From Bacillota bacterium (GTDB lineage Bacteria > Bacillota > Clostridia > Oscillospirales > Acutalibacteraceae): DNA of 57,567 nucleotides. Below the pieces are notes generated by a model. That model made no database searches and was not told where the DNA came from. It worked only from the letters and a program-made list of their open reading frames with translations. Positions within the stretch are counted from its first letter, which is position 1, and each line of letters starts with the position of its first letter. A program made the position numbers and the translations under genes. The stretch lies in the NCBI GenBank assembly GCA_023458755.1, contig JAEWYE010000037.1, forward strand, positions 1-57,567, given 5' to 3'. Of this stretch, positions 1 through 8,334 are shown one piece after another.

Positions 1-2
1 AT

Positions 3-167
3 CGCAAAGATAACGAGTATTTCTATGCTACTCACAAATTTTACTCATTCAATGATTTCAAAGCTCAATTAAAAACCTATATTCATAAATACAATGCTTT
101 TCCTATGCGCCCTCTCAAGTGGCAGTCACCTAAACAGGTACTCCATAATTTTTTACTCTTGGTGTAA
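3..167 (+). mobile_element. C-terminal fragment of an IS transposase (integrase-core type)
   Basis: An open frame runs in from the left edge and ends at a TAA at 165-167. The visible 54 residues contain the stretches EYFYATHKFYSF, YIHKYNAFPMRPLKW and SPKQVL, which match the end of DDE integrase-core transposases of the IS481/IS3 type. That tail normally recognises element ends and closes the catalytic domain. The catalytic residues lie outside the window, so activity cannot be judged. Bases 168-242, between its stop and the convergent M23 gene, hold no gene. I could not identify a terminal inverted repeat. The family placement is from memory of similar sequences. Confidence 0.7.
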
Positions 168-242
168 CATATCATTGACAAACCTACAAAATTTTCATTT
201 CCTTACGAAATCTGTTTCAACGCACTATATTGAAGCTTTAAC

Positions 243-1283
243 CTATCCATCAATCTGGATATCGTATTTCCGGTAGTATTCTTTTGTGTCAGCATCTTTA
301 TAAACTTCGGAACGATTGCGATTGAGCAGCATGGTAAGCGGATAAACGTCTACCCAGATTTCATTATTGCATTCTTTTTGTGACTCGTCAAAAATAAGCT
401 GCAATCCAAAATGAAGATGGCTTACATCAATATTATTCGCATTCTCTTTCGTACTGTAACCGGTATGCCCCACATAGCCGATAACGTCACCGGCCTTTAC
501 TGTTTGCCCAACAGTAAGATTTGCGGCATACGGGCGATTCTGCCGCAAATGCGCGTAGTAATAATAACGTTGTTTGTCAAAGCTGCGGATTCCGATACGC
601 CAGCCGCCGTACTGGTTCCATCCAAGAGCTTCAACCACTCCGGATTCTACGGCAATTACGGGAGTTCCGGTCGCAGCCATTAAATCATGACCTAAATGCT
701 GACGGGCATAGCCATATGTTCGCTGCGCACCGAAATCATCAAAATGGACAAAAGGATATCCCTTCGCGATAGGAGAAAATCCCATTAAACCGTATTTTTC
801 CTGCCATGTGACCAAACTTGGATTGTTTTTATCCGGAACCTGAATTTTGTATTCTCCCACTAGACCGCCTAAAACCGCGGTATATGCTTTGAAGTAATAG
901 GAATAATACTTGCTGCCTTTTGTTAACTGTTCCATGGTTTGCCCAGCGTCAAGCTTTTTGACCAGTGCATCCATATCAGTGCTCTTATAACGTGAAAAAT
1001 CGCCGCCATATTTTGCGGCTAAGTAAGCAAGCAACTCAATCCAGCTTCTTTTAATTCCTTTCGCTTGTGCCGCGACATCAATGCTTAAAGCCTTATCCAG
1101 CGCGTTATAAGGCGGATTAAATTCCACATACTTTATGTAATCCGACTTTTTTTCTGTCTGTACCATTGCAGCGGCAGGCTGACAGCTACTGTATGTGCAG
1201 GAAAACACAATAGCCGCCACCGCCGCTACAAGCAGAAAAGATAATGCGACACTTTTTTTCCAATTCATAATAGAATAAATCAA
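243..1283 (-). CDS. M23-family zinc metallopeptidase, membrane-anchored or exported
   Basis: Predicted peptidoglycan-cleaving endopeptidase of 346 aa acting outside the membrane. Residues 12-30 form one hydrophobic segment after a basic N-terminus (signal or anchor). A cysteine follows at 29, but the lipobox there is poor. The C-terminal LytM domain has its zinc motifs: HLGHD (H196, D200) and HLHFG (H289, H291). The middle region, about residues 60-150, is helical and unassigned. The start is TTG at 1283: the minus strand has AGGTGATTAC directly before it, whereas the ATG five codons later would be too far from that site. It is the last gene of a likely unit with the 57-aa protein and the sugar transferase, so a role in envelope or polysaccharide assembly is plausible. 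Substrate is unknown. Confidence 0.88.
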   Translation of the reverse strand: MIYSIMNWKKSVALSFLLVAAVAAIVFSCTYSSCQPAAAMVQTEKKSDYIKYVEFNPPYNALDKALSIDVAAQAKGIKRSWIELLAYLAAKYGGDFSRYKSTDMDALVKKLDAGQTMEQLTKGSKYYSYYFKAYTAVLGGLVGEYKIQVPDKNNPSLVTWQEKYGLMGFSPIAKGYPFVHFDDFGAQRTYGYARQHLGHDLMAATGTPVIAVESGVVEALGWNQYGGWRIGIRSFDKQRYYYYAHLRQNRPYAANLTVGQTVKAGDVIGYVGHTGYSTKENANNIDVSHLHFGLQLIFDESQKECNNEIWVDVYPLTMLLNRNRSEVYKDADTKEYYRKYDIQIDG

Positions 1284-1344
1284 GTAATCACCTACTTTAC
1301 TTGTTCATTATTATGATGGAGTACCGTAAAAATTGCCTAAATTT

Positions 1345-1518
1345 TTATAAGTCATCCGCATCCTGTACCGGCTTTGTGTTATCAGCCGTCATTCCCGTAT
1401 AGCTTCCTAATACATCGGAAGGAACCGGACCCTTATTTTCATTTTGCATTGTCTCTGCCATACTTTTTATTTTATAAATTTTTATATTTTCTTCTTCTGT
1501 TTTTCTTTTTTTAGACAT
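1345..1518 (-). CDS. Conserved small acidic protein, 57 aa
   Basis: A short gene with ATG at 1518, a strong SD (GAGGTGAG, then TTT and ATG) and a TAA at 1345. The product starts MSKKRKTEEEN, has a basic then acidic N-terminal half, and ends PVQDADDL. It has no membrane segment or cysteine. I recall similar small clostridial proteins with an SDVLGSYTG-like stretch and a QDADDL end, but no function is known to me. It lies 44 nt after the sugar transferase and 61 nt before the M23 gene on the same strand, so it is probably co-transcribed with them. Its SD is buried in a perfect hairpin (see that entry). Confidence 0.72.
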   Translation of the reverse strand: MSKKRKTEEENIKIYKIKSMAETMQNENKGPVPSDVLGSYTGMTADNTKPVQDADDL

Positions 1519-1522
1519 AAAC

Positions 1523-1556
1523 TCACCTCACGCTTAGTATTTGCAGCGTGAGGTGA
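1523..1556 (-). promoter_or_regulatory. Hairpin sequestering the SD of the 57-aa gene
   Basis: The arms at 1523-1534 and 1545-1556 are perfectly complementary (12 bp, TCACCTCACGCT against AGCGTGAGGTGA) with a 10-nt loop. In minus-strand RNA the 3' arm contains the complete SD of the 57-aa gene and ends four bases before its ATG. No T-run follows on either strand, so a terminator is unlikely. Control of translation or of mRNA stability between the sugar transferase and the small gene is the natural inference. Confidence 0.6.
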
Positions 1557-1562
1557 AACATA

Positions 1563-2258
1563 CTATTTTTTCAAAACAGCAGCTACCGTTTGAAACATAA
1601 TTTTAATATCCTGAAAAACGGAGATACGCTTTAAATATTCCAAATTCAATTCCATTTTAGGCGGAAGTATCTGGTCAACATAGATTTGTTCCGGATCACC
1701 GCCCGCATTGAGAAGTTCGTCCTCATTCCGAAACGCTATGCTGGATGTTGCGGTAATCCCGGGACGCACCAGCAAAGTCGCCATATACTCCGGTTTGTAA
1801 ACATCCACATATTTTCGCACTTCCGGTCTTGGCCCGACAAGGCTCATCGTTCCGGAAAGTACGTTCAAAAGCTGAGAAAACTCATCCAATCTGCATTTAC
1901 GGATTAGTCTGCCCATCCGTGTTATTCGCGGGTCATTATCGGTCGTAATCTGCAAGCCAATTTTATCTGCATTTTGTACCATTGTTCTGAATTTGAAGAT
2001 TTTAAAATCCTGATTATAACGTCCCACGCGAACCTGACGGTAAAACACCGGACCTTTTGAATCCAGTTTAATTCCAATCGATAACAGTAAAAAAAACGGC
2101 GAGGAAAGAATCAGAATTAAAATAGAAACCACAATGTCAAAAACACGTTTCGCCGCCATACCGAACCTATGTGACTGAAGTATGGCGAAATATTTTTCTA
2201 CGGTTTCATTCCTCATGGTTCCAGGTAAAACTTGATATGTCACAGGATTTCCCACCAA
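1563..2258 (-). CDS. Polyprenyl-phosphate sugar-1-phosphate transferase (bacterial sugar transferase family)
   Basis: Initiating enzyme that moves a sugar-1-phosphate from a nucleotide sugar to undecaprenyl phosphate at the inner membrane face. The 231-aa sequence has the short-form layout: a basic stretch, one long hydrophobic re-entrant helix at about residues 40-62, then the catalytic domain with KGPVFYRQVRVG, FKIFKFRTM, RKCRLDEFSQLLNVL (the DE pair) and SLVGPRPE. It lacks the extra N-terminal membrane helices of long WbaP-like enzymes. The start is uncertain: TTG at 2258 opens the frame without a clear SD, and an ATG at 2216 is an alternative. A consensus promoter lies upstream. No other polysaccharide genes are nearby, so the sugar cannot be named. 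Confidence 0.9.
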   Translation of the reverse strand: MVGNPVTYQVLPGTMRNETVEKYFAILQSHRFGMAAKRVFDIVVSILILILSSPFFLLLSIGIKLDSKGPVFYRQVRVGRYNQDFKIFKFRTMVQNADKIGLQITTDNDPRITRMGRLIRKCRLDEFSQLLNVLSGTMSLVGPRPEVRKYVDVYKPEYMATLLVRPGITATSSIAFRNEDELLNAGGDPEQIYVDQILPPKMELNLEYLKRISVFQDIKIMFQTVAAVLKK

Positions 2259-2310
2259 TCATACAAACTATTCCTATCACTAACAGTATGGCGCAATGTT
2301 ACAACTTTAA

Positions 2311-2339
2311 ACTTTAACGGAGCAAACAAATTTTGTCAA
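2311..2339 (-). promoter_or_regulatory. Sigma-A-type promoter for the sugar transferase gene
   Basis: On the minus strand TTGACA (2339-2334) is followed after 17 nt by TAAAGT (2316-2311). It lies about 50 nt upstream of the sugar transferase start. Confidence 0.65.
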
Positions 2340-2382
2340 GCACTATTGTTTAGATTTATTTTTGATTTTCCTTGTTAAAATA

Positions 2383-2412
2383 TTTACATCTGCCATCATT
2401 CAATGATATACT
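2383..2412 (+). promoter_or_regulatory. Sigma-A-type promoter for glcK
   Basis: TTTACA at 2383-2388 is followed after 18 nt by TATACT at 2407-2412. Transcription would start about 40 nt before the glucokinase ATG, and AAGGGG precedes that ATG as SD. Confidence 0.6.
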
Positions 2413-2460
2413 AAAGAAAATGTTTTATTATAGCAACTCATTATAAAAGGGGAAAATATT

Positions 2461-3411
2461 ATGTACTATTTGGGAATTGATCTTGGCGGAACCAATATTG
2501 CCGTTGGCATCGTAGATGAAAACAACAAAATCATTGGCAGAGCAACCGCAAAAACAATTGTGCCCTGCGCTCCGGAAGAAATGTGTGATCGGCTTGCAGA
2601 GGTGGCTTTTGCAGCAATAGACGATGCCAAAATATCAATTGATGATATTCCTTGGGTAGGCATCGGCTGTCCCGGAACCGTTAACCGTGCAACCGGAATT
2701 GTTGAATTTGCGAACAACCTTCATTTTAAAAATTTTGAATTGTCAAAGCTATTAGGCCAACGTATGAACAAGAAAATCATCATTGAAAATGATGCGAATG
2801 CCGCTGCATACGGCGAATACATGGCTGGTGCTCTGCACGGTGCCACAAATGCTTTAGCGATTACGCTTGGTACAGGCGTTGGCAGCGGAATCATTATCGA
2901 CGGTAAAATTTACAGCGGTACAAACTTTGCTGCGGGTGAAATGGGACATACCGTCATCGTATATAACGGTCGTCAATGCAACTGCGGCCGCCGCGGCTGC
3001 TGGGAGCGGTACGCTTCCGCAACCGGTTTGATTATCACGACAAAAGAGGCAATGGAGAAAGCTGATAAAAGCAGTCCAATTTGGAAACTGACGGAAGGCA
3101 ATCTAAACAATGTAACCGGACGTACCGCCTTTGATGCAATGCGTGCCGGTGATTTTGTCGGTCAACAAGTGGTTGATGAATATATCGCGTATTTGGGCTG
3201 CGGCCTTGTCAACTGCATTAATACTTTTCAGCCTGATATTTTATGTATTGGCGGCGGAATCTGCAATGAGGGTGAAACGCTGCTGAAACCTTTGCGTGAA
3301 TACATTGAAAAGGAGCAATACGCAATGAATTCCACACATAAAACCAAACTTTGCAAAGCACAACTTGGAAACGATGCCGGCATTATCGGCGCTGCTCTGT
3401 TAGGAAAATAA
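2461..3411 (+). CDS. glcK: ROK-family glucokinase
   Basis: Predicted cytoplasmic ATP-dependent glucose kinase of 316 aa, feeding glucose into glycolysis as glucose 6-phosphate. The N-terminal phosphate-binding motif GIDLGGTNIAVG begins at residue 4. The ROK signature includes ITLGTGVGSGIIIDG and GEMGH around residues 138-166, followed by the zinc-binding cluster CNCGRRGCWE near 179-188. IENDANAAAYGE provides the catalytic aspartate. Length is normal for glucokinases and there is no DNA-binding N-terminus, so it is not a ROK repressor. The gene is followed 92 nt later by galactose mutarotase on the same strand, which fits hexose use. Specificity for glucose rather than another hexose is by family resemblance. 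Confidence 0.92.
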   Translation: MYYLGIDLGGTNIAVGIVDENNKIIGRATAKTIVPCAPEEMCDRLAEVAFAAIDDAKISIDDIPWVGIGCPGTVNRATGIVEFANNLHFKNFELSKLLGQRMNKKIIIENDANAAAYGEYMAGALHGATNALAITLGTGVGSGIIIDGKIYSGTNFAAGEMGHTVIVYNGRQCNCGRRGCWERYASATGLIITTKEAMEKADKSSPIWKLTEGNLNNVTGRTAFDAMRAGDFVGQQVVDEYIAYLGCGLVNCINTFQPDILCIGGGICNEGETLLKPLREYIEKEQYAMNSTHKTKLCKAQLGNDAGIIGAALLGK

Positions 3412-3503
3412 AATAAAAAACATAAACGAGGATCTCAAGGGTATATAAAAACGTTTCAATTGCCCTTGTTCTGTAATAGCATTTAGAAATGTGAGGGTTA
3501 GCA

Positions 3504-4556
3504 TTGAGTATTGAAAAAAAGTTATTTGGTACGATGAAAGACGGAACCTCGGTTGATATTTATACCCTGCAAAACACATCTGGCATGAAAGCAGAGATCA
3601 TACCGTACGGCTGCCGCATTGTTCGGTTGTGGGCACCTGATAAAAACGGAAAATTTGCTGACATGATTTTGGGGCATGATGACCTGGCCAGCTATTGCGT
3701 GATTGGTGACTGTCACGGGGCCGCAATCGGACGCTATGCAAACCGGATTGCCGGAGCCCAAATGGAGATTAACGGCATCAACTACAAGCTGGCTCCCAGT
3801 GAGGGAGCAAACCAACTGCACGGCGGCAGAGAAGGTTTTCACTATAAACTGTGGAATGTAAAGGAAACAGCCGACAGCGACGCCCCTTCTATCACATTTG
3901 AATATGTGAGCAAAGATGGCGAAGAAGGATTTCCGGGCAATCTGACCGCCAAAGTTACCTATACGATAACTGACGATAATGCATTATTAATCGATTATTA
4001 CGCCGTAACCGACAAAGAAACGGCTGTCAACCTGACAAACCATTCTTACTTTAACATCGGCGGTGACCCTTGCAAAGATGTATTGTCGCAAGTTCTGCAA
4101 ATTAACGCGGATTCTTATACCGCCGCTAATGATGAACTGATACCAACCGGTGAGTTCACATCGGTTGCTGGTACACCGTTTGATTTTACCGAACCGAAAA
4201 CAATTGGTCAGGATATTGCAGCCGATGACAGACTGCTGAAAATCTGCAACGGATACGATCATAACTTTGTGCTGAACGGAACCGGTATGAAAAAAGCCGC
4301 AGAGTTATTTGACGAACCAAGCGGAAGAGTTATGGAAGTGTTTACAGATTTACCCGGTATACAACTTTATACTGCAAACTCCTTTGGCGCAGATGCAAAA
4401 ACCAAAGGCGGAGTTAAAATGGAACCTCATCATGCAGTATGTTTGGAAACACAATTCTTCCCCGATTCCGTACATCATCCAGAATTTCCTTTTTCTTTCC
4501 TGAAGCCGAACGAAGAATTTGAATCCACAACAATATATAAATTCTCTGTAAGATAA
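3504..4556 (+). CDS. galM: Aldose 1-epimerase (galactose mutarotase)
   Basis: Interconverts alpha and beta anomers of aldohexoses in the cytoplasm, which helps supply the right anomer to sugar kinases. The 350-aa protein carries the family landmarks: GRYANRIAGA, NQLHGG with the first active-site histidine, LTNHSYFN with the second histidine, and CLETQFFPDS with the catalytic glutamate near the C-terminus. The start is TTG at 3504, preceded by GAGGG at a suitable distance; no ATG is close. It follows glcK and probably belongs to the same unit. It ends against a strong bidirectional terminator shared with the convergent transketolase genes. Confidence 0.93.
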   Translation: MSIEKKLFGTMKDGTSVDIYTLQNTSGMKAEIIPYGCRIVRLWAPDKNGKFADMILGHDDLASYCVIGDCHGAAIGRYANRIAGAQMEINGINYKLAPSEGANQLHGGREGFHYKLWNVKETADSDAPSITFEYVSKDGEEGFPGNLTAKVTYTITDDNALLIDYYAVTDKETAVNLTNHSYFNIGGDPCKDVLSQVLQINADSYTAANDELIPTGEFTSVAGTPFDFTEPKTIGQDIAADDRLLKICNGYDHNFVLNGTGMKKAAELFDEPSGRVMEVFTDLPGIQLYTANSFGADAKTKGGVKMEPHHAVCLETQFFPDSVHHPEFPFSFLKPNEEFESTTIYKFSVR

Positions 4557-4592
4557 TAATTAAAGAACATCCTTCTTCAATTGCTCTGGAAG

Positions 4593-4639
4593 CACTAAAA
4601 AATCGCTATGCATTTAAAATGCACAGCGATTTTTTAGTG
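4593..4639. terminator. Bidirectional terminator between galM and the transketolase genes
   Basis: A long hairpin has outer arms CACTAAAAAATCGCT (4593-4607) and AGCGATTTTTTAGTG (4625-4639) and an inner TGCATTT/AAATGCA extension. A and T runs on both sides let it work on either strand for the convergent genes. Confidence 0.85.
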
Positions 4640-4653
4640 TGTTATGCAATATA

Positions 4654-5598
4654 TTATTTTGCGAGAGCCTTCTTGGTAACTTCCACGATATGGGAGTCAG
4701 AAAGATTGAATTCCTTTAAAAGGTCTACAGCCGGGCCGGAATGACCATAGCAGTCGTTCACACCAATTTTAATAACCGGTGTTGGGCATTCTTCAGACAG
4801 GACACCGCAAACTGCGTCACCCAAACCGCCAATCACATTGTGTTCTTCCACCGTAATAATCTTGCTGGTTTCTTTTGCGGCTTTGATAATCAACTCACGG
4901 TCGATCGGCTTAATCGTATGAATATTAATTAATCTTGCGTCGATGCCCTGCTCTTCAAGGTTTTTCACTGCTTTCACAGCTTCAGACACCATAAGACCGG
5001 TAGCAACGATTGTGATATCTTTGCCATCGCGCAAAGTAATTCCTTTACCAAGTTCAAATTTATAATCGTCGTTGTTATTCACACTCTCGACAGCTAATCG
5101 GCCTAAACGAATATAAACCGGGCCTTTATGCTCAATTGCCGCCTTAACAGCCGCTTTCATTTCATAATGATCCGCCGGGTTCAGCACAACCATGCCTGGG
5201 ATGGTTCTCATTAATGCGATATCCTCGTTGCACTGATGAGTTGCCCCGTCTTCACCGACGGAAATACCGGCGTGAGAGCCGACAATCTTTACATTGAGTT
5301 TCGGATAGCCGACTGAATTGCGAACTTGCTCAAATGCACGGCCCGCGGAGAACATAGCAAACGACGCCGCAAACGGAATTTTTCCGCAAGTCGCAAGACC
5401 GGCAGCAACACCAACCATGTTGCACTCGGAAATGCCACAGTCTATAAAACGATCAGAATAAGCTTTTTTGAAAATACCGGTTTTGGTAGCCGCCGCCAAG
5501 TCGGCATCCAATACCACTACCTGCGGATATTGTTCCGCCAATTCTGTGACCGCTTCGCCAAAACTTTCTCTGGTTGCTTTCTTAATCATTTCAGCCAT
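4654..5598 (-). CDS. Transketolase, C-terminal subunit
   Basis: Second half of a split transketolase, 314 aa, carrying the pyrimidine-binding and C-terminal domains. Together with the upstream subunit it moves two-carbon units between sugar phosphates in the pentose phosphate pathway, using thiamine diphosphate. Visible landmarks are the start KKATRESFGEAV, the helix-forming stretch DCGISECNMVGVAAGLA (with the glutamate that activates the cofactor), HAGISVGEDGATHQ and RTIPGMVVLNPAD. The C-terminal domain includes KPIDRELI and VEEHNVIGGLG. Its ATG overlaps the TAA of the N-terminal subunit by one base (TAATG), typical of translational coupling of two subunits. Split transketolases are common in clostridia and archaea. 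Confidence 0.93.
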   Translation of the reverse strand: MAEMIKKATRESFGEAVTELAEQYPQVVVLDADLAAATKTGIFKKAYSDRFIDCGISECNMVGVAAGLATCGKIPFAASFAMFSAGRAFEQVRNSVGYPKLNVKIVGSHAGISVGEDGATHQCNEDIALMRTIPGMVVLNPADHYEMKAAVKAAIEHKGPVYIRLGRLAVESVNNNDDYKFELGKGITLRDGKDITIVATGLMVSEAVKAVKNLEEQGIDARLINIHTIKPIDRELIIKAAKETSKIITVEEHNVIGGLGDAVCGVLSEECPTPVIKIGVNDCYGHSGPAVDLLKEFNLSDSHIVEVTKKALAK

Positions 5599-6443
5599 TA
5601 TTCTGCCTCCAATCCAGACAACACCTTTTGTAAGTCCTGCTTTGCAACTTCATATTGCTCTGCATTTGGAGCGGTGCCGTGCCAGCCAACTTGATTTTCC
5701 ATATAAGAAACGCCTTTGCCTTTGATCGTTTTTGCGATAATTGCGCAAGGTTTACCCTGAACTGTCTTTGCATGTTCAAAGGCTGTTTCCAGTTCTTCGA
5801 AATTATTCCCGTCGATTACAGCTACATCAAAACCAAAAGAACGGAATTTTTCGTCAATTGGTTCCGGTCCGCCTACTTCGGCAACTGGTCCGTCAATCTG
5901 CAAGCCGTTGTTGTCCACAATGACGCACAGATTGTCAAGGTTATGGTGAGCCGCAAACATAGACGCTTCCCATACCTGACCTTCTTCAATTTCACCGTCG
6001 CCCAGCAAAGCATAAACACGATAATCTTTTTTGTCCATCTTACCGGCCAACGCAATACCGCAGGCAGCGGAAATGCCTTGTCCAAGAGAGCCGGTACTCA
6101 TGTCAATACCGGGAGTACCTTTCATATCCGGATGGCCTTGCAGCATGGCTCCGATATGACGTAACTTTTTCAGTTCATCCATCGGGAAATAGCCCTTAAG
6201 TGCCAGTGCCGCGTAAAGACCAGGCGCACAATGGCCTTTGGAAAGCACAAAACGGTCTCTGTTTTCGTCTTTCGGGTTTTCGGGATCAATTCTCATCTCT
6301 TTAAAATACAGGTACGCAAAGATATCCGCAGCAGACAGGGAGCCACCCGGATGTCCCGATTTTGCATGATACACGCCTTCTATCGCGCCCATACGGATTT
6401 TACATGCAAGAATCTGTAAATTTTTCTTTTCTGTACTATTCAT
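5598..6443 (-). CDS. Transketolase, N-terminal subunit
   Basis: First half of a split transketolase, 281 aa, holding the thiamine-diphosphate and metal-binding domain. Motifs seen are HAKSGHPGGSLSAAD, LSKGHCAPGLYAAL, STGSLGQGIS and the diphosphate motif GDGEIEEGQVWEA followed by VDNNGLQ. The ATG at 6443 is preceded by GGAGGTCAG. The partner subunit follows with a one-base overlap. Upstream is a promoter with phased direct repeats that suggest control by a DNA-binding activator. Confidence 0.93.
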   Translation of the reverse strand: MNSTEKKNLQILACKIRMGAIEGVYHAKSGHPGGSLSAADIFAYLYFKEMRIDPENPKDENRDRFVLSKGHCAPGLYAALALKGYFPMDELKKLRHIGAMLQGHPDMKGTPGIDMSTGSLGQGISAACGIALAGKMDKKDYRVYALLGDGEIEEGQVWEASMFAAHHNLDNLCVIVDNNGLQIDGPVAEVGGPEPIDEKFRSFGFDVAVIDGNNFEELETAFEHAKTVQGKPCAIIAKTIKGKGVSYMENQVGWHGTAPNAEQYEVAKQDLQKVLSGLEAE

Positions 6444-6487
6444 TTACTGACCTCCATTAATCTATCTCTTTTATCATAACTTACCTA

Positions 6488-6515
6488 ATTATAAATAATG
6501 ACATAGCAATTGTAA
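6488..6515 (-). promoter_or_regulatory. Promoter of the transketolase operon
   Basis: On the minus strand TTACAA (6515-6510) is followed after 16 nt by a perfect TATAAT (6493-6488). The weak -35 and the phased repeats just upstream are what an activated promoter looks like. Confidence 0.5.
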
Positions 6516-6534
6516 TTCTAATTATGAATTGTTT

Positions 6535-6569
6535 CTTACATCTTACAATTTTCTTACAAATTTCTTACA
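6535..6569. repeat. Four CTTACA direct repeats, mostly 11 bp apart
   Basis: CTTACA occurs at 6535-6540, 6542-6547, 6553-6558 and 6564-6569. A degenerate CTGTTA at 6575-6580 keeps the 11-bp phase. The minus-strand reading is TGTAAG. The block lies about 20 bp upstream of the transketolase -35 and directly after the ABC exporter stop. Hexamers at one helical turn are the usual binding pattern of OmpR/PhoB-type response regulators; PhoP of Bacillus uses TTAACA-like repeats with the same period. Confidence 0.55.
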
Positions 6570-6585
6570 TTTCACTGTTAACTAA

Positions 6586-8334
6586 TTATTCCGCAAGTGC
6601 AAACTGACTATTGTATAAATTCGCATAAAATCCATTTTTATCTAAAAGCTCCTGATGTGTACCCTGCTCAATAATATTACCTTTATTCATAACTAATATC
6701 ATATCTGCTTCTTTTATTGTAGAAAGGCGATGTGCAACAATAAAGCTCGTTCTTCCTTCCATCATTTTATTAAAAGCTTTTTGTATACGGATTTCGGTAC
6801 GTGTATCAATGCTGCTGGTAGCCTCATCCAAAATAAGCATGGGAGGGTCTGCCAGCATAACGCGGGCAATACATAAAAGCTGCCTTTGCCCCTGCGAAAT
6901 ATTGCTTCCGTCTTCAGAAATAACTGTATCGTATCCATTCGGCAAACGCATAATAAACGAATGGGCGTGTGCAGACTTTGCGGCGGCAATAATTTCTTCC
7001 TCCGTGGCGTTTATCGTTCCGTAGGCAATGTTGTCGCGTACCGTGCCTAAAAAAAGCCAGCTGTCCTGAAGAACCATTCCGTACATACTGCGTAAGCTGC
7101 TGCGTGTAATATTTCGCACATCAATTCCGTCAACTTCTATTGTACCGCTGTCCGCATCATAAAACCGCATAAGCAAATTAATTATGGTGGTTTTACCGCA
7201 GCCGGTCGGTCCGACAATCGCGATACGATTACCTTTATGCGCGGTAAGGTTCATATTTTGAATCAATTTGACCTTTGGATTATAAGAAAAGCTCAGATTT
7301 TTAACCTCAACATTTCCCTCGCAGTGCTCTATTTCCAAGGCGTCGGAAGCATCCGGTTTTTGCGGCTGTTCATCCAATAATGCAAACAGGTGCTGCGCTG
7401 AGGCAAACGCAGTTTGAATCTGGGTAATCACTCCCGTGACTTCATTAAAAGGCTTCGTATATTGGTTGGCATAGGAAAGGAAGGAAGAAATCTGACCGAT
7501 CGTGAGATGAGTGGGTCTTCCGGTAATAGCACAAACAGAGCCAATAACCGCAACTGAAGTAAACACAACACCGTTTACAAAACGGGTGGACGGATTGGAA
7601 AGTGCCGAATAAAACTGAGCTTTTACACCGCAGTTATACAGGCGTGCATTCATTTCTTCAAACTGCTTTTGTGAACGATCTTCATAATGAAAAGTTTTTA
7701 CAACTTTCTGACCGCTGATAAATTCTTCCACATATCCGCTCAGTTCCCCTTGCGTTGCCTGCTGTTCCACAAACATTTTATGTGAGATTTTCGCTATAAA
7801 GGAAGCAACGAAAAGTGACAGCGGCGTAACGAGGACAACTACAATGGTAATGACCGGACTGATGGTAAGCATAAAAACTAAAGTTCCAATAATAGTTACC
7901 ACACCGGTAAAAAGCTGGGTGAATCCTTGTAATAAGCCGTCTGAAACCTGATCGACATCATTGACAATACGGCTGATAATATCGCCATGCGGATGGCCGT
8001 CAATATATTTGAGCGGTAAACTGTTGATTTTTTGATACGCCTGAATGCGCAAATCGCGCACGGTTTTATACGTTAACTTGTTGGTACAGTATGCCATTAT
8101 CCATTGGAATATGGCACTTAGTACAATTGTGCCGCCAAGAAGCAGAAGCGTGTTCACCATGGCGGGACGGCTGACATTGCCAACCCCAATCACATTATCG
8201 ATTGCATGTCCGATTAAAATAGGACCATATAGTGTTAGAGAAATATTGATTACAGCACTGACAAGCGCACCGATTAAAAAAATCGTATATGGTTTTGTAT
8301 ATTGCAGCAGTCTCTTTAATACTGTTCTTCTCAT
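6586..8334 (-). CDS. Heterodimeric ABC exporter, second subunit (membrane + ATPase)
   Basis: Half-transporter of 582 aa: six membrane segments in roughly residues 20-310, then an ATP-binding domain with Walker A GPTGCGKTT, Walker B MLILDEATSSID and switch histidine in IVAHRLSTI. Its signature is ISQGQ rather than LSGGQ. I place the start at ATG 8334 (MRRTVLKRL), because GAGGTGA sits 8 nt upstream and the ATG overlaps the partner's stop as ATGA; a longer frame reaches 8373. It pairs with the upstream gene to form one exporter. The family exports drugs, lipids or peptides. The substrate is not evident. Confidence 0.92.
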   Translation of the reverse strand: MRRTVLKRLLQYTKPYTIFLIGALVSAVINISLTLYGPILIGHAIDNVIGVGNVSRPAMVNTLLLLGGTIVLSAIFQWIMAYCTNKLTYKTVRDLRIQAYQKINSLPLKYIDGHPHGDIISRIVNDVDQVSDGLLQGFTQLFTGVVTIIGTLVFMLTISPVITIVVVLVTPLSLFVASFIAKISHKMFVEQQATQGELSGYVEEFISGQKVVKTFHYEDRSQKQFEEMNARLYNCGVKAQFYSALSNPSTRFVNGVVFTSVAVIGSVCAITGRPTHLTIGQISSFLSYANQYTKPFNEVTGVITQIQTAFASAQHLFALLDEQPQKPDASDALEIEHCEGNVEVKNLSFSYNPKVKLIQNMNLTAHKGNRIAIVGPTGCGKTTIINLLMRFYDADSGTIEVDGIDVRNITRSSLRSMYGMVLQDSWLFLGTVRDNIAYGTINATEEEIIAAAKSAHAHSFIMRLPNGYDTVISEDGSNISQGQRQLLCIARVMLADPPMLILDEATSSIDTRTEIRIQKAFNKMMEGRTSFIVAHRLSTIKEADMILVMNKGNIIEQGTHQELLDKNGFYANLYNSQFALAE

